The notes: generated by a model from the letters alone, not told the origin. 22,170 bases of DNA from Auxenochlorella pyrenoidosa (GCA_001430745.1 KQ481983.1:883910-906079); one strand, 5' to 3'; positions 9,525-19,143 are shown, counted from the first letter of the stretch. Translations and numbers: made by a program.

Positions 9525-11401
9525 GAGCTGGGAGGCCGGTGAGCGTCGGCAAGCGGGCGGGCGTGTCGCTCGCTGACTTCGACCCGCCGATGGGGCCGCG
9601 ATGTAGGCTGCCTTGCAATCCTGAGAGCCCAGAGGACCGCAGCGACCCTTGATGGTGCGAAGAAAGCCAGTAAACCGAGCGTCTTCCCGTTTAGCACGTC
9701 TCTGCACGTCTAGCAAGTGCGTGCATGCATGCATCCGGTCCTGAGACTGCCCGATGCGCGTCCTGGAAAGTGTCCCACTTCCCCTAGCCGGCTAGGAAGG
9801 AGAAACAGGTAGGAAGAGAGGGGATCGAGTGGGGCCTGCCAGCCCTCCAGTTTGGGGCCACTTCCATACCGGCGCCGGTCGCCGCTCCTGTCTTGGCGCA
9901 TTAGCCTCTCATGCAGTGGAGGCCAGGGAGGAATCCATGCCCTTTCATGGGGCAGTGATGATGGCAATGCATAGTGGAGACGTGCGACGCAGGGCGAGCG
10001 ACCTGCAGATCCACTCTACTGTGCTGCCAGGACGGGCCGGCGCAGATGCCAGATGCTAGATGCCGCAGCAGCGGCAGCCCGTAGAGCAGCCAGGCCCCCC
10101 CCAGGCTTTGCCGGCCTGGCAGCCGTTGGGCAAGCAAAGTGACAAGCGAGTGAGTGTCTTTGGGTGTCACAGCACATTTAGAGCAGCCACCGCTCTGCCG
10201 CAGCCAGTGTCCCTGCGCGCACTCAGGCAGGACACGGTGCCCCACCATAGCCGACTACTACACTCCCTCACAAACTGGCACGGCAGGTGTGCTGAGCCTT
10301 CACAAACTTGCATGCCAGCAGCAGCACCTTCTGTTCATGGACCCAGTTTTGTTAAAGGAAGGCCGCGCCAAGGGCTGGCGGGCATGATGCGGGGCAGCAC
10401 GTCAGGTCGAGCGTCAGGGCCAGGTGTAGGGCTGCGCTGCCGCAGTGGAGGATTTGACAGGTGAGGGGAGTGACATGTGAGAAGAGTAACCAGGTGAGGA
10501 GAGAGCGGCAGTGTGATGGGTGGGAGAGGCAAAAGCTGCAGGATGAAGCTCTGCCAGGCTTGCGGGGTGCATTCACATGACCACCCCAAGCAAGCTGTGG
10601 GGGCATGTTGTAGCCGGGAGTCGGGGGGCTGAAAGATCTGGAAGAGAAGGGGTATACGGTACGGCAGGCCTGCATGGGCTTGGAAAAGCACAGTAAGAAG
10701 GGGGAAGGTAGATGGGTGAATCGAATGCGGTGGACGACACAAGAGGACGCTGAAAAAAGTGTTGAGCGTGAAGGACAACTTCCGTCGACGGGAAAGAGAG
10801 GTCAAGCAGAGGGTGCTTTTGGCCTCGCGGAGCCAACATGTGTGAGAGTCAGCAGTCGGCCAGCACGGTCACGTGCTCAGGGGAGTGGTCCTTTGTTAGC
10901 AAATGAATGACAGCGAACGCTTGGTCGGCGCTGCGGGTTGCGTGGAAGCAAGGCAGTTGGGGCAACAGCCCCTCAAAAGTGTGCGTGAGTGTTCGGTGCA
11001 CAAGGCAAGAAAGAGCAGGGATCTGCTACATGAAACACGGTGCGGATGGGAAGATGAGGCTCAGCTGGGGTGGCGGGAGGGGGGGGCAGCGAGCTACCGG
11101 CAGCCGGGGTTGGCGGGTCCCCGCTTTAAGCAGCACTCTGAGTGAGGAGGTAAAATAAGGGAGAGAATAGCTAGAACTTTACGGGTCGCGTCAGTGAGGT
11201 AGAGCGCTGGGCTTGGCGCATAGCAGGGTGTTATCAGGGTTTATTAGGGTGGGGCCAGGGTGGGCAACTCGGTTTGCCTGCGGCACAGGCTGCTTGGAAA
11301 GGTGGCTCACTGAACGAGCACGAGTCGGCCGGGAGTGAGAAGGATGGTACAGAAGAGCGCACGCTGGGCTTTCTCGAGGCAGCCCATCGTGGGCAGCAGG
11401 C
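9525..11401. other. Intergenic region between array copies 2 and 3
   Basis: This should hold the promoter of copy 2 near 9525-10000 and the 3' UTR of copy 3 just left of 11402. Frames here are short or cysteine-rich and unconvincing. Near 11190-11215 a tract resembles the A box of a tRNA, but no B box follows. I saw no TGTAA on the minus strand that would mark the 3' end of copy 3. Short alternating ATGC runs occur at about 9722-9734. Confidence 0.45.
9694..9711. promoter_or_regulatory. Paired GCACGTCT elements upstream of copy 2
   Basis: GCACGTCT occurs at 9694-9701 and again at 9704-9711, exactly 10 bases apart, about one helical turn. The ACGT core is typical of plant bZIP/bHLH sites. The pair lies 170-187 bases upstream of the chosen start of copy 2. 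If the upstream ATG at 9734 is used instead, this would be coding sequence. Confidence 0.25.
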
Positions 11402-14400
11402 TCAGCATGCAGTGATGCCTGCAAGGCCGGCCATGTCGAGGTCAAAGTCCCAGCTCATGTTCAGAGCAATGGACAGCATCTTCTCGTCCACAACCGGCAG
11501 CTCCACACTGCCTGGGCTGCCCTGCGCGCCAGCAGCCGCGGCGGCGGGGGCCGCCCCCGCCTCGGCTGCGCCCACAAACGGGGCAAGCTCCGCAGGCGGC
11601 GGCGCCGCGTGGGGCAGGGCCCTGGCGGCGTCGCTGCCGGCGGCGCTGCTGGGGGCGCGCCCCTTGGGGTCCCATGTGTCGGTGCAGGCGGCATCCACCA
11701 CCTCAAACGTGGCCAGGTCGGCTACAGAGCGCAGCGGCTGCTGGCCCGACGCGGTGTGCGCCGTGGGGCTGCCGTCCGCCGGGCTGCAGCGCCCCCCTGT
11801 GGGCTGCAGGGACAGCGAGAGGCTGGCGTGGGGGCGCACCACCCCGAGGTCGGCAGTGGAGGGAACGCCCGGCAGCAGCGCGCTGCTGCCCGCGCCGCCA
11901 GCCGTTGCCGCCCAGCAGGACACTTGCGGCTGCATCGCGGCAGCCGCGGCGCCGGGCACCGCGGGGGCAAACGCGGGGCCGTTCTGGCAGGCCTGGCCGG
12001 CGGCAAAGGGCGACACGCGGCTGCCGCCCGCCAGCGGGGCCTCGACCGAGGGAGGCAGAGGGCCCAGCTGGGTGGCCACGTGGCTGGCAGCTGTCGGGCA
12101 GAGCTGCGCCGCCGCTGCCGCTTTGGCTGGGCTGGAGCCAAGGAAGGCGAGGGAGGGGCCGAAGGGCGTGTGCGGAAAGGTGGGGCTGCCCACGGGGGAT
12201 GCCGGCAGCGCCGGCGCTGGTGGGGCGGCGCCAAACGCCCTCAGCGTTGCTGCGGGGGAGGGAGCGGGGCGGCAGGCTCGTCAGCGCTGGATGCGGGGCA
12301 GGCAAAGGGGGAGGGGTTGCACCAGCCTGCGTGTGGCAGGCACCACGCGGCTGGACAAGCATGTCGGCACGGCGCTTGCCTTGAGACTGGGCAGGCGGGC
12401 ACCAGTGCCCAGGCAGGACGGGCTCAGCAAGGCAGAGGGGCTCACCGGCGAAGAGCTCTGCCTGGTGGCGCTCGATGCGGGGCTCAGGGAACAGCAGCTG
12501 CCAGCCCTCGCTGCAAGCGGCGGCGCGGGCGAGGAGCGGCATGAGCCCGGGGACAGCGGGTGGGGTGATGGAGCGCAGCTGCACGCTGGCACGCGCCCCC
12601 AACATGCCCGGCACCGCAGTCAAAGCGCAGGCCGCAGTGCCCGCGGCGGCCGGCCTCACCCGCTGTCCCAGCAGGGCAGGCCGAAGCGGGGGTGGGGCGC
12701 CATGTCGCGCTGCATCGCCGCCACCCAGTCGCGCGACCGCAGCAGCGAGCCGTCCCGCCGGCTGTACACCAGCAGGCGCAGGGACGGCTGCAGGCCGCGG
12801 CCCAGGCTGAGCATCAGCTGCTGCGCCTCGGGGGTCAGGCCGGCCGGGGCCTGCTGCACCCGCACCAGCAGCACCCCCGCGGGCAGCGGCAGGGCGCAGG
12901 CATTGGCAGCCTCGCCTTGCAGCAGCCACACTGCTGGGGCTGCGCCCAGCGGGGTGGGCGACACGCCCGGCATCTTGAGGCCGGGCAGGGCGTAGCCGTG
13001 CCGCTGCGGAAGGCACACAGCAGGGCGAGGTGAGGTCAGGGTGTCGGTCGGAGCGACCTGGGGCCGTGCCAGCCGTTGCCTACGATCAACGGACCCGCAA
13101 CCCTGTGGCAACGGGGCCTGACATGCGACGCTGGCAGCCAGCATATGGGCGCCTGCTCGCTTGGCGCACAACGTGCAAGCACACAGCCCCCTCACCCAGG
13201 CCGCCATCATGGCATCTGCTGCTGCCTTGGGGTCCTCTGCCGCCCGCCAGGCCGCCTCGCGCAGGCTGTCCAGGCTGACGCCGCCTTCATTGGCAGCGGG
13301 CGCAGCGGCAGCGCCGCCAGAGGGCACCTTGCAAGACAGGGCGGGCTGCTGCAGGCCGCCCGCCTGCTGCTGCGGCTGCCCCTGCTGGCTGTTGGCCAGG
13401 GCGTGGCGGCGCGCCTGCTGCAGCGCGGCCTGCCGGTGCGCGCCCTGGCGCTGCGCCGCCTCCCAGGCCAGGCGCCGGCGGTGCCCGTCCTGCCCCTCAG
13501 GCTCCACCACCTCCTCGCGCTGCTGCGCCACGCTGCCCAGGTTCTGCAGCACCTCAAACAGCAGCTGCTGGGCCTCCGGCCCCTGCTTGCCGCTGTTGTG
13601 CTCCACTACCATGTGGGGCTGCCGGGCTGGCAGCGGCTGCAGCCTCCGAGGCGGCGGTTCCTGCAGGTTTGGGTTGCGCAGGGCGAGAGGTCAGCGGCGG
13701 CGCAGCGCAGCGCGGCAGGCATCAGCCGGCGAGGCATTCTGGCAGGGGAGTGCGCGGGGGGGCCATGCCAGCGTGGGGGGCAGGGCGGGCGCGCACCAGC
13801 GACTCCTCTGCCCCGCTGCTGGCGCCGGGCTCCAGGGAGAGCGACATGGAGCTGCTGCCCAGCCAGGCAGCTGCCCGCGTGTGGCGCTTGGTGCGCAGGT
13901 CCTTCGGCAGGTGGGAGGGCACACAGGGCACACAGGGGGTGGGGTGCCACTCTGGTACAGTGTGCTCACTCGGGTCCTCCTGAGGGCCTGGTAGCTGAGT
14001 TCTGTGACTAGGGCATGACCAGGATACCTGTCCCTTGGGTGGATACTCATCCCACCAGTCACACTCCCAACACCCTCCCGTCCCTCGCCTGCAGCCCCTC
14101 CCCACCCACCCAGACCCTGCCTGTGACCCCTGCAGAGCCTCACCGTCATGCTTGGCAGTGTACCCTTGCCCGCAAGCAGGCGGAGCGCAAGGTCGGTCAC
14201 GGCCTGGGACAGGTGTGCCCCGTCCTGCTGGCTGCCGCGCACGGTGCGGTAGAGGAAGCAGCAGCATGCGTTGCCTGCGGGCGGCAAAAAGAGGAGCCAC
14301 CGTAGGTGTTGGGGAGCAGGCGCCAGCCTTGGAAAGCCCTTGGCGGGCGGGGGCAGGCGGGCACGCGGGCAACGGCAAGCAACAGTCACAAGCGGGGCCG

Positions 14401-14590
14401 TCGGTTGCTCACAGATGAGTTTGCCCGTGATGATGTTCTTGCGGAAGGAGGGGCTCTTCGTCGCCGAGCACAGGGCGCAGCAGCCCTGCAGATGGGCGCA
14501 GCCAGAGGGCTGAGTGCGCCGATATTGACGGCGGCGCGGCGGCGGCGGTGCTGCGAGCGGCCCAGAGGGAAGTACCAGGTGGGAGGCCAT
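11402..14590 (-). CDS. GATA-type zinc finger regulator, array copy 3
   Basis: Exons: 14590-14413, 14274-14144, 13901-13797, 13660-13196, 13003-12660, 12510-12446, 12249-11402, giving 711 aa. The finger is CALCSATKSPSFRKN, then CNACCCFLYR (Cys38, 41, 60, 63). Its usually invariant Trp is Phe, a change that could alter fold or DNA preference. Exon 3 starts DLRTKRHTRAAAWL, matching copy 1. The Q-rich exon (139-293) ends DSLREAAWRAAEDPKAAADA. The unrecognised block includes RHGYALPGLK, SLRLLVYSRRDGSLL, HPRFGLPCWDSG (397-408) and EGWQLLFPEPRIERHQAE. The Ala/Pro/Ser-rich tail carries LLPGVPSTADL and ends near LNMSWDFDLDM, again aromatic and acidic. The chosen ATG shares QPSGCA with copy 2 just before the finger, which supports this N-terminus. 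The same frame stays open for about 640 bases further upstream, so a longer protein is possible but looks random. Confidence 0.77.
12658..12702. repeat. 45-nt block identical to 2389-2433
   Basis: This is the copy 3 partner of the perfectly conserved exon-5 end in copy 1. The sequences on either side differ at many positions, so the edges of the identity are sharp. Confidence 0.85.
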
Positions 14591-15251
14591 GCAGCACGCC
14601 CGCCGCAGGGCAGCTTGGGGAGGTGCCCGGCGCCCATGGACGTGCCTGCGGCGCCGTTGGAGGCGCCATGTAGAGAAAGCCGGCCGCCGGGACGTCGCGG
14701 GCCGACAGGCGTAGGAGGGCTGGCTGTGTTGTGTGGGCGCCGTCTGCGGGCGCCGAACTGCCGTTGCTATGGAACAGGCATGCGGACTGGCGCAAGCTCT
14801 AATGAAAGCCCTGCGGACTGTCCGGTGCCGCTGTGGCAGTCGTGCGGAAGCCGGGCGTTGGTCGCTTTTTTGGTGGCAGCAGTGGATGGCTGTCCGGTGG
14901 TGTCCCTGGTGATCGAAGGTGCAAAGGAGTGCTGAGAGAGCGGCTTGACAGTGCCCATGGGAGGGCCGCTCATTCGGCTCTGGCAGCCGTCCAGCATGTG
15001 CCCCGCCCGATGTGGGCCACATTTTGCTGCAGGCAAGGGTGGGCGGTCGTCCCATCTCGAAGCAAGAGGCTTCCGGGAACGCCTTAAATGATGCCGGACC
15101 CACAGAGGGACGGTTTGCAAGTGTACAGCACTTGGTACCCAAGGGGCACCCGCTATTGCGCCTACCACATGCCGTGCCAGGTGGTCGGTGCGTCGGTCCA
15201 GGCCGTCCGATGTACCTCACCAGCAGCATGCTGACATCAGGTTATAATAGG

Positions 15252-15261
15252 TCACATGTGA
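15252..15261. promoter_or_regulatory. TCACATGTGA palindrome, E-box-like
   Basis: A perfect 10-bp palindrome containing the E-box form CACATGTG. It is flanked by GGTTAT (15240-15245) and ATAACC (15261-15266), which form a second, offset inverted repeat. It lies about 660 bases upstream of the chosen start of copy 3, in a locally AT-rich pocket. A bHLH-type binding site is a reasonable guess, but nothing here proves it. Confidence 0.3.
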
Positions 15262-15585
15262 TAACCAGGCTGGCAGCGACCGGCTTTCGATGCCCCAACG
15301 TGCATTTCTCGTCACATCCACAGCGGAGCCCGCAGGGGTGGGAGCGCATTGCACTCCCCGCCTGCTGGCTGATGGGTGTTGCCGAACATGCGTGCCCTGT
15401 GGCCAGCACTGCAGAATTTGCCCACACGTGCTTGTCATCGCGCAGGTCAACTGAGAGAGCGACTTGAGAGGAGGCGTGCCAGGTGCAAGTCGAGCCCTGG
15501 GCGCTGGCTGGGCTGAAGGCAGGCAGGCGGAAGTCAGGCGTGACCTAGCCCGAGCGCAGAAAAGCGAGCAGGGAATCCAGGTAGG

Positions 15586-15605
15586 GTACAGTACATGTAC
15601 AGTAC
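15586..15605. repeat. GTACAGTAC direct repeat around a GTACATGTAC palindrome
   Basis: GTACAGTAC occurs at 15586-15594 and 15597-15605, and GTACATGTAC at 15591-15600 is a perfect palindrome. On the minus strand the tract lies about 90 bases downstream of the B3 stop codon, so it is probably in its 3' UTR and contains TGTAC, one base from TGTAA. It might mark the 3' end of the transcript. Confidence 0.4.
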
Positions 15606-15692
15606 AGGCAGACAAAGCATACATACATGCGAGATAGATATGGCAGTTCTGACAATGCTGCTGCAAAGATGAGGTCAACGCGCGGTGGCCTG

Positions 15693-18079
15693 CTACGCCT
15701 GCTGTGCATGCACCCGCTTGTTTGGTCCTGGCTCTGCCGCCGCCACCAGCGGCTGCTGCGGCCCCTGAGCTGCGCCAGCCGGCGGCCCTGCTGTCTCTCC
15801 ATGTGGCGGGTCCGTTGCTGTGGATACTGCTGCCTGCGAGGGTGAGGACATTTCGGCTGCGTGCGCGCCCAGTGACAGGCCATCTGCTGCAAGTGCCGAG
15901 TCGGCGCCCTCGGTCGCCTCTGCTGCCGCTGGGGAGCCACTTCCTGCGTCTGCCTGCTCCGCCGCTGCGCCCTGGGCTCCCTCAGAGCTGCTGCGCCGCC
16001 CGCCTCGGCCCCTGGCCGCCGGCGCGGCGCCGCCCTCGCTCTGCAGCGCGGCCTGCAGCGCGGCTGCCGCTGCCTCGTGCGAGTCGAAGAAGGCCTGGAA
16101 GAGCTCCCCCCCCAGGCTGACCAGCGCCGACCAGGCGCCGCACTGCGCCACCACACGGTCACCCCCCTGCGCCGCGGCGGCCGGGGCGGCGCGGAACACG
16201 CCGTCGCGCCGAGGCGGCAGGCTGTGCGCGCTCCAGTAGCCCATCAGGCTCTGGACCTGCGGTCGGTGAGGGCGGGGCGGGCGTGGGACCCTCGGGGGCC
16301 AGGGGCACCCCAGCTTTACGCGCACTTGGGCGGACTGCTTGCGTGCTGTATGGCAGGGTCACCTGCACCAGCGGTCGTGCATACATGGGCAGGCCCGTGC
16401 GGCGTCCCTCCCGCTCGCAGGGCCAGCGCTGACGAGCAGCAGGCCGAGCAAGCCGCCCCCACGCCCACCTCCTGCACCACCGCCGTCTCCCTCATGCGCT
16501 TGGCCTTGAGCGAATCACCCCCCAGGCGCCTGCGCTTGCGCCCGCCGCCGACCGGCGGCGCCGACGGGGCACGGCGCGTGGGCGGCTTGCGCGACACATC
16601 ATCCGTGGTGCCCTGCAGCACGGCACGACGCGGAGGCACAGGCTGTTCGTTTCTGCCGGCGTTTCATTCCGGGCCTTTTGCAGAGGCAGGTGCATACGCA
16701 TGCCTGTGGGCCACGCCGACACTGCCAGCCCAACAGCCAGCACGCAGCCTGGGGGCTGGCCCCGAGCCCGCGGGCGCGGGCCAGGCCCCGGCGCTGGCTG
16801 TGCATGCCAGGGATGTGCCGCTGCCTTGCCTTGCGCCCGGCGATGCCGTACTGCCCCTCTGGCAGCCTGCTGAACACCAGGACGTCCCCGGCCTGCATGC
16901 GGTACTTGGCCTGTACTGCTGATGTGTGCTCCAGAAGGTACATCCTGCGGGCACAGGGGGGGCGACGCGGTTGCGGGAGCAGGGGCAGCGTGGGAGGCTG
17001 CCGCGAGGAGTGCGCAGACCGCGCGGCCATGGAGGCCGGGCGGCACGGGGTGGCCAGCGGGCAGCGGGTTGGCGCCGGACCAGCGGCAAGCGCAGCGCGT
17101 GCTCGGCTGGCCACCCAGCCCCGCGGCAGCCCAACCTGCTCTGGTTGTTTGCCCAGAAGCGGAAGCGCAGGGTGTGCGTCTCGCCCTCGGTGTCGGTCAT
17201 CGCCAGGCTCATCCCCGACTGCTCCTCCAGCCGTGGGAAGTGTGCCTCGGCCTGGCTCTGCGGGGGCACAAAACGAACGGGTGAGCACGGCAGCAACGTG
17301 GGTGCAGGACGTCTGTGACCCAACACAGGGGTTGTGGGTGCTGGGGGCTTGGCGGGCTGGTGAGCGAGAACGGCCATGGCGTCAGGCCTGATGGAATCAG
17401 CAGACACCGAGCTTCACGGCTGCCAGCAGCCACCTTTGGGATGACCAGCCGGCCAGTGCCGCTGACATCGCTGCTGGTCAACACCTGCAAGGAGCAGGGC
17501 CACCACCCTTGAGCTGGCAGGCGAGCGTTGGGGACCGGTCATTGGTGCGCGGAATTGATGGCTTCAAGGCGCCACCTGCGGCCAAACCACGATCTGGGAG
17601 CCGGAAACATGCTGTTTGACCCTCACCTTCTCGAACAAAATGCGTCCTCCCTGCGCCTTGATCTTCTCACGCGCCTCCTCAGCTGTCAGCCGCTGTGGCA
17701 GCGTCTTACCCGCCATGACCAGGGCGCTGCTGGCCAGGTTGGAGGCGAAATCACCTGCACAGGCAGTTCGTTCGGGTGGGGGCTGCTCGGCAGCGGCGGG
17801 CGGTTTGGCAGTGGCAGCAAGCGTGACGGCGATGCGGCGCGGAGCGATCCTGCGATGCAAATCGACTGTTTGAGGGCAATTCTGGCCGCAAACAGCCCAG
17901 AGGCCCCCGCACCTGGGAGGGCGCAGAACGGCGCGCTTCCAGGCCCTGCCCCCGCACCCCAGCGGTCGCCCAGAGGGTGTGAGATCGATCTGGAGTGCCG
18001 CAGGGTACAACAATGGACAAGCTGGGCCAGCCTTGACGAGATTCAAGGGCGGAGCGGACGGCGGATTCACATGGCGCAT
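15693..18079 (-). CDS. B3-domain transcription factor, LAV/VAL-like
   Basis: Exons: 18079-17627, 17484-17434, 17257-17136, 16944-16830, 16612-16469, 16256-15693, giving 482 aa. Residues 148-247 form a B3 DNA-binding domain spread over four exons. It starts LFEKVLTSSDVSGTGRLVIP, continues SQAEAHFPRLEEQSG and TLRFRFWANNQSRMYLLEHT, and ends MQAGDVLVFSRLPEGQYGIA. The FRFW-NN-SRMY-LE and GD-V-FSR patterns are those of the ABI3/LEC2/VAL (LAV) branch. A basic run (GRKRRRLGG, then KAKRMRE) in the next exon is a likely nuclear localisation signal. The 187-residue tail is Ala/Gln-rich and unrecognised; VAL-type PHD-like, CW and EAR modules were not seen. The intron after GIAGRK has a GC donor (CGCAAG, then GCAAGG). 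The start at 18079 is the upstream in-frame ATG and leaves 166 bases to the divergent gene. An alternative 5' exon at 18423-18186 also splices in phase. Confidence 0.85.
16613..16829 (-). other. GC-AG intron in the B3 gene
   Basis: The exon encoding the end of the B3 domain closes at CGCAAG and the next bases are GCAAGG, which matches the consensus of rare GC-AG introns. The acceptor is GTGCTGCAG before GGCACCACG, and the frame is kept at phase 0. No GT donor close by gives both an intact domain end and an in-frame join. Confidence 0.7.
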
Positions 18080-18245
18080 GGCGCTTCTGACCCCCCTGGT
18101 GCCGCATGTCCACCCAATTTGGCCCTCCGAGAAGGATCCGAAGGTTTTGGGAACATCAACCTAACCCCAGCCGTCTTGCAGCTACTGTGCCTCGCTCTCC
18201 TCGAGCCGCGAGCGGAAGAGAGCCGTCACAGCCTTCCGTCCTCCC
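18080..18245. promoter_or_regulatory. Compact divergent promoter between the B3 gene and the plus-strand gene
   Basis: Only 166 bases separate the two chosen start codons, so both promoters and 5' UTRs must share or overlap this stretch. A CCAAT pentamer lies at 18114-18118. CTTGCAG at 18174-18180 could be an acceptor for a 5' UTR intron on the plus strand. If the alternative 5' exon of the B3 gene is real, part of this region is an intron instead. Confidence 0.4.
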
Positions 18246-19104
18246 ATGCAGGCACGCCTTGCCAATGCCATAGGGCCAGCGATCGCTCCCGCGACGCTGC
18301 CGCCACGGCCCAGGCGACCAAGGGTCGCCGCCGCCCCTGCCTCCACAAAGCGCACTGCCCCCTCGTCGGCACTGTTGCGCACCCAATTTAGCAGCCAGCG
18401 CAGCGACAGCAGCACGACGTTGACTGTCCTTGATGCGCGGTCACCAAATAGGAAAGCGGGTGCTCAACTGTCCTGCCGACGCCACCTTGTGGGGTGCTCA
18501 ACTGCCAACGGCGGCGCCAGCAGCGGGGATGGCCCGCCTCAACTGGAGCAGCAGCGCAAGGCCACGCAGGTGAGGCTGATGATTAGCTGGCTGTAGAGCT
18601 GAGAATTTCATACAGACTGCACTCTATGGTCGGTGTGAGAGAGCTCTTACACCACGGGCCCCTTGCTGGACTGCTCTAGCTGCGCAGTTGGAGCGCTTTG
18701 CCGGCTTTGTGGCAGCTGGGGATGCCAAGGAGGCCTGGTTGTGCATCAGGTGTGCATCAGGGCTATAGCATGGGCGCAGATGCTGCAGGTTGCCGTTGCC
18801 CGACTCGCGCCCGTCGCTCCATGCCCGCCTTGTATGTGTGTCAGTGCTGTCCTAGTTTCTGTTTTCCCATTAAGGCAATTGTCGGCTGGCCCCCCTGAAC
18901 AACGACTCTTCCCTACATGCATGCAGCGCCAGCGTGCTGCGGCTGGCCGTTCCATCGGCGCTGCTGGCAACCGCGCTGCATGGCAGCCTGTGGGGCGGCA
19001 CCCCGCCAGCATTGGCGACACTTGCCGAGGCGGCAGCCTGGGGCGGCGCCATCATTGCAGGCGGCACCGAGGTGTGGAAAATCTTGGAAGGGTTCAGGGG
19101 CTGA
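18246..19104 (+). CDS. Small membrane protein, probably plastid-targeted
   Basis: Exons: 18246-18569, 18688-18749, 18927-19104, giving 187 aa and ending in TGA. The first 53 residues contain no Asp or Glu and are rich in Ala, Arg, Pro, Ser and Thr, as in a chloroplast transit peptide. Exon 2 (LERFAGFVAAGDAKEAWLCI) and exon 3 are clearly protein-like and splice with matching phases. Exon 3 carries two hydrophobic stretches, VLRLAVPSALLATALHG and LATLAEAAAWGGAIIAGG, then ends EVWKILEGFRG. This suggests a small thylakoid or envelope membrane protein, but I do not recognise the family. Two TGTAA motifs downstream fit a nearby 3' end. The first exon is the weak part: its antisense frame also looks like coding sequence that could extend the B3 gene, so the true N-terminus may differ. 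Confidence 0.55.
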
Positions 19105-19143
19105 ACCGTGCGAGTCACGACACTGAGAACCCCCGTCCTCAGC

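Larger units (their letters stand above)
1268..14590 (-). repeat. Tandem array of three paralogous GATA-like regulator genes
   Basis: Three head-to-tail genes share seven homologous coding segments in the same order and with the same intron phases. The matching exon-6 block (same 20-mer at 2226, 7291 and 12489 on the plus strand) recurs at intervals of 5065 and 5198 bases. The intergenic DNA between copies has diverged beyond recognition by eye. No fourth copy or remnant is visible on either side, so the array seems complete within the window. Confidence 0.85.
14591..15692. other. Intergenic region between copy 3 and the B3 gene
   Basis: This should hold the promoter of copy 3 and the 3' UTR of the B3 gene, both read on the minus strand. 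A minus-strand frame stays open across most of it, in line with copy 3, but its translation is Arg/Cys/His/Pro-rich with no recognisable domain. Two short symmetrical motifs (15252-15261 and 15586-15605) are the only structured elements I see. Confidence 0.45.

Noticed and set aside
11185..11250. Possible tRNA gene
   Set aside because: GGTAGAGCG resembles part of an A box, but the D stem does not pair well and no GGTTCGANTCC box follows.
11226..11253. Telomere-like AGGGTTTATTAGGG
   Set aside because: It is only two degenerate units and not a TTTAGGG array, so chance is the simpler explanation.
11274..12995. 573-codon plus-strand open frame
   Set aside because: It lies antisense to the final exons of array copy 3, whose frame is supported by splice phases and by similarity to two paralogs. 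The plus-strand frame is its shadow.
13691..15229. 512-codon minus-strand open frame
   Set aside because: It runs through introns of copy 3 and contains the finger exon only by chance of frame. Upstream of 14590 it reads as an Arg/Cys/His-rich string.
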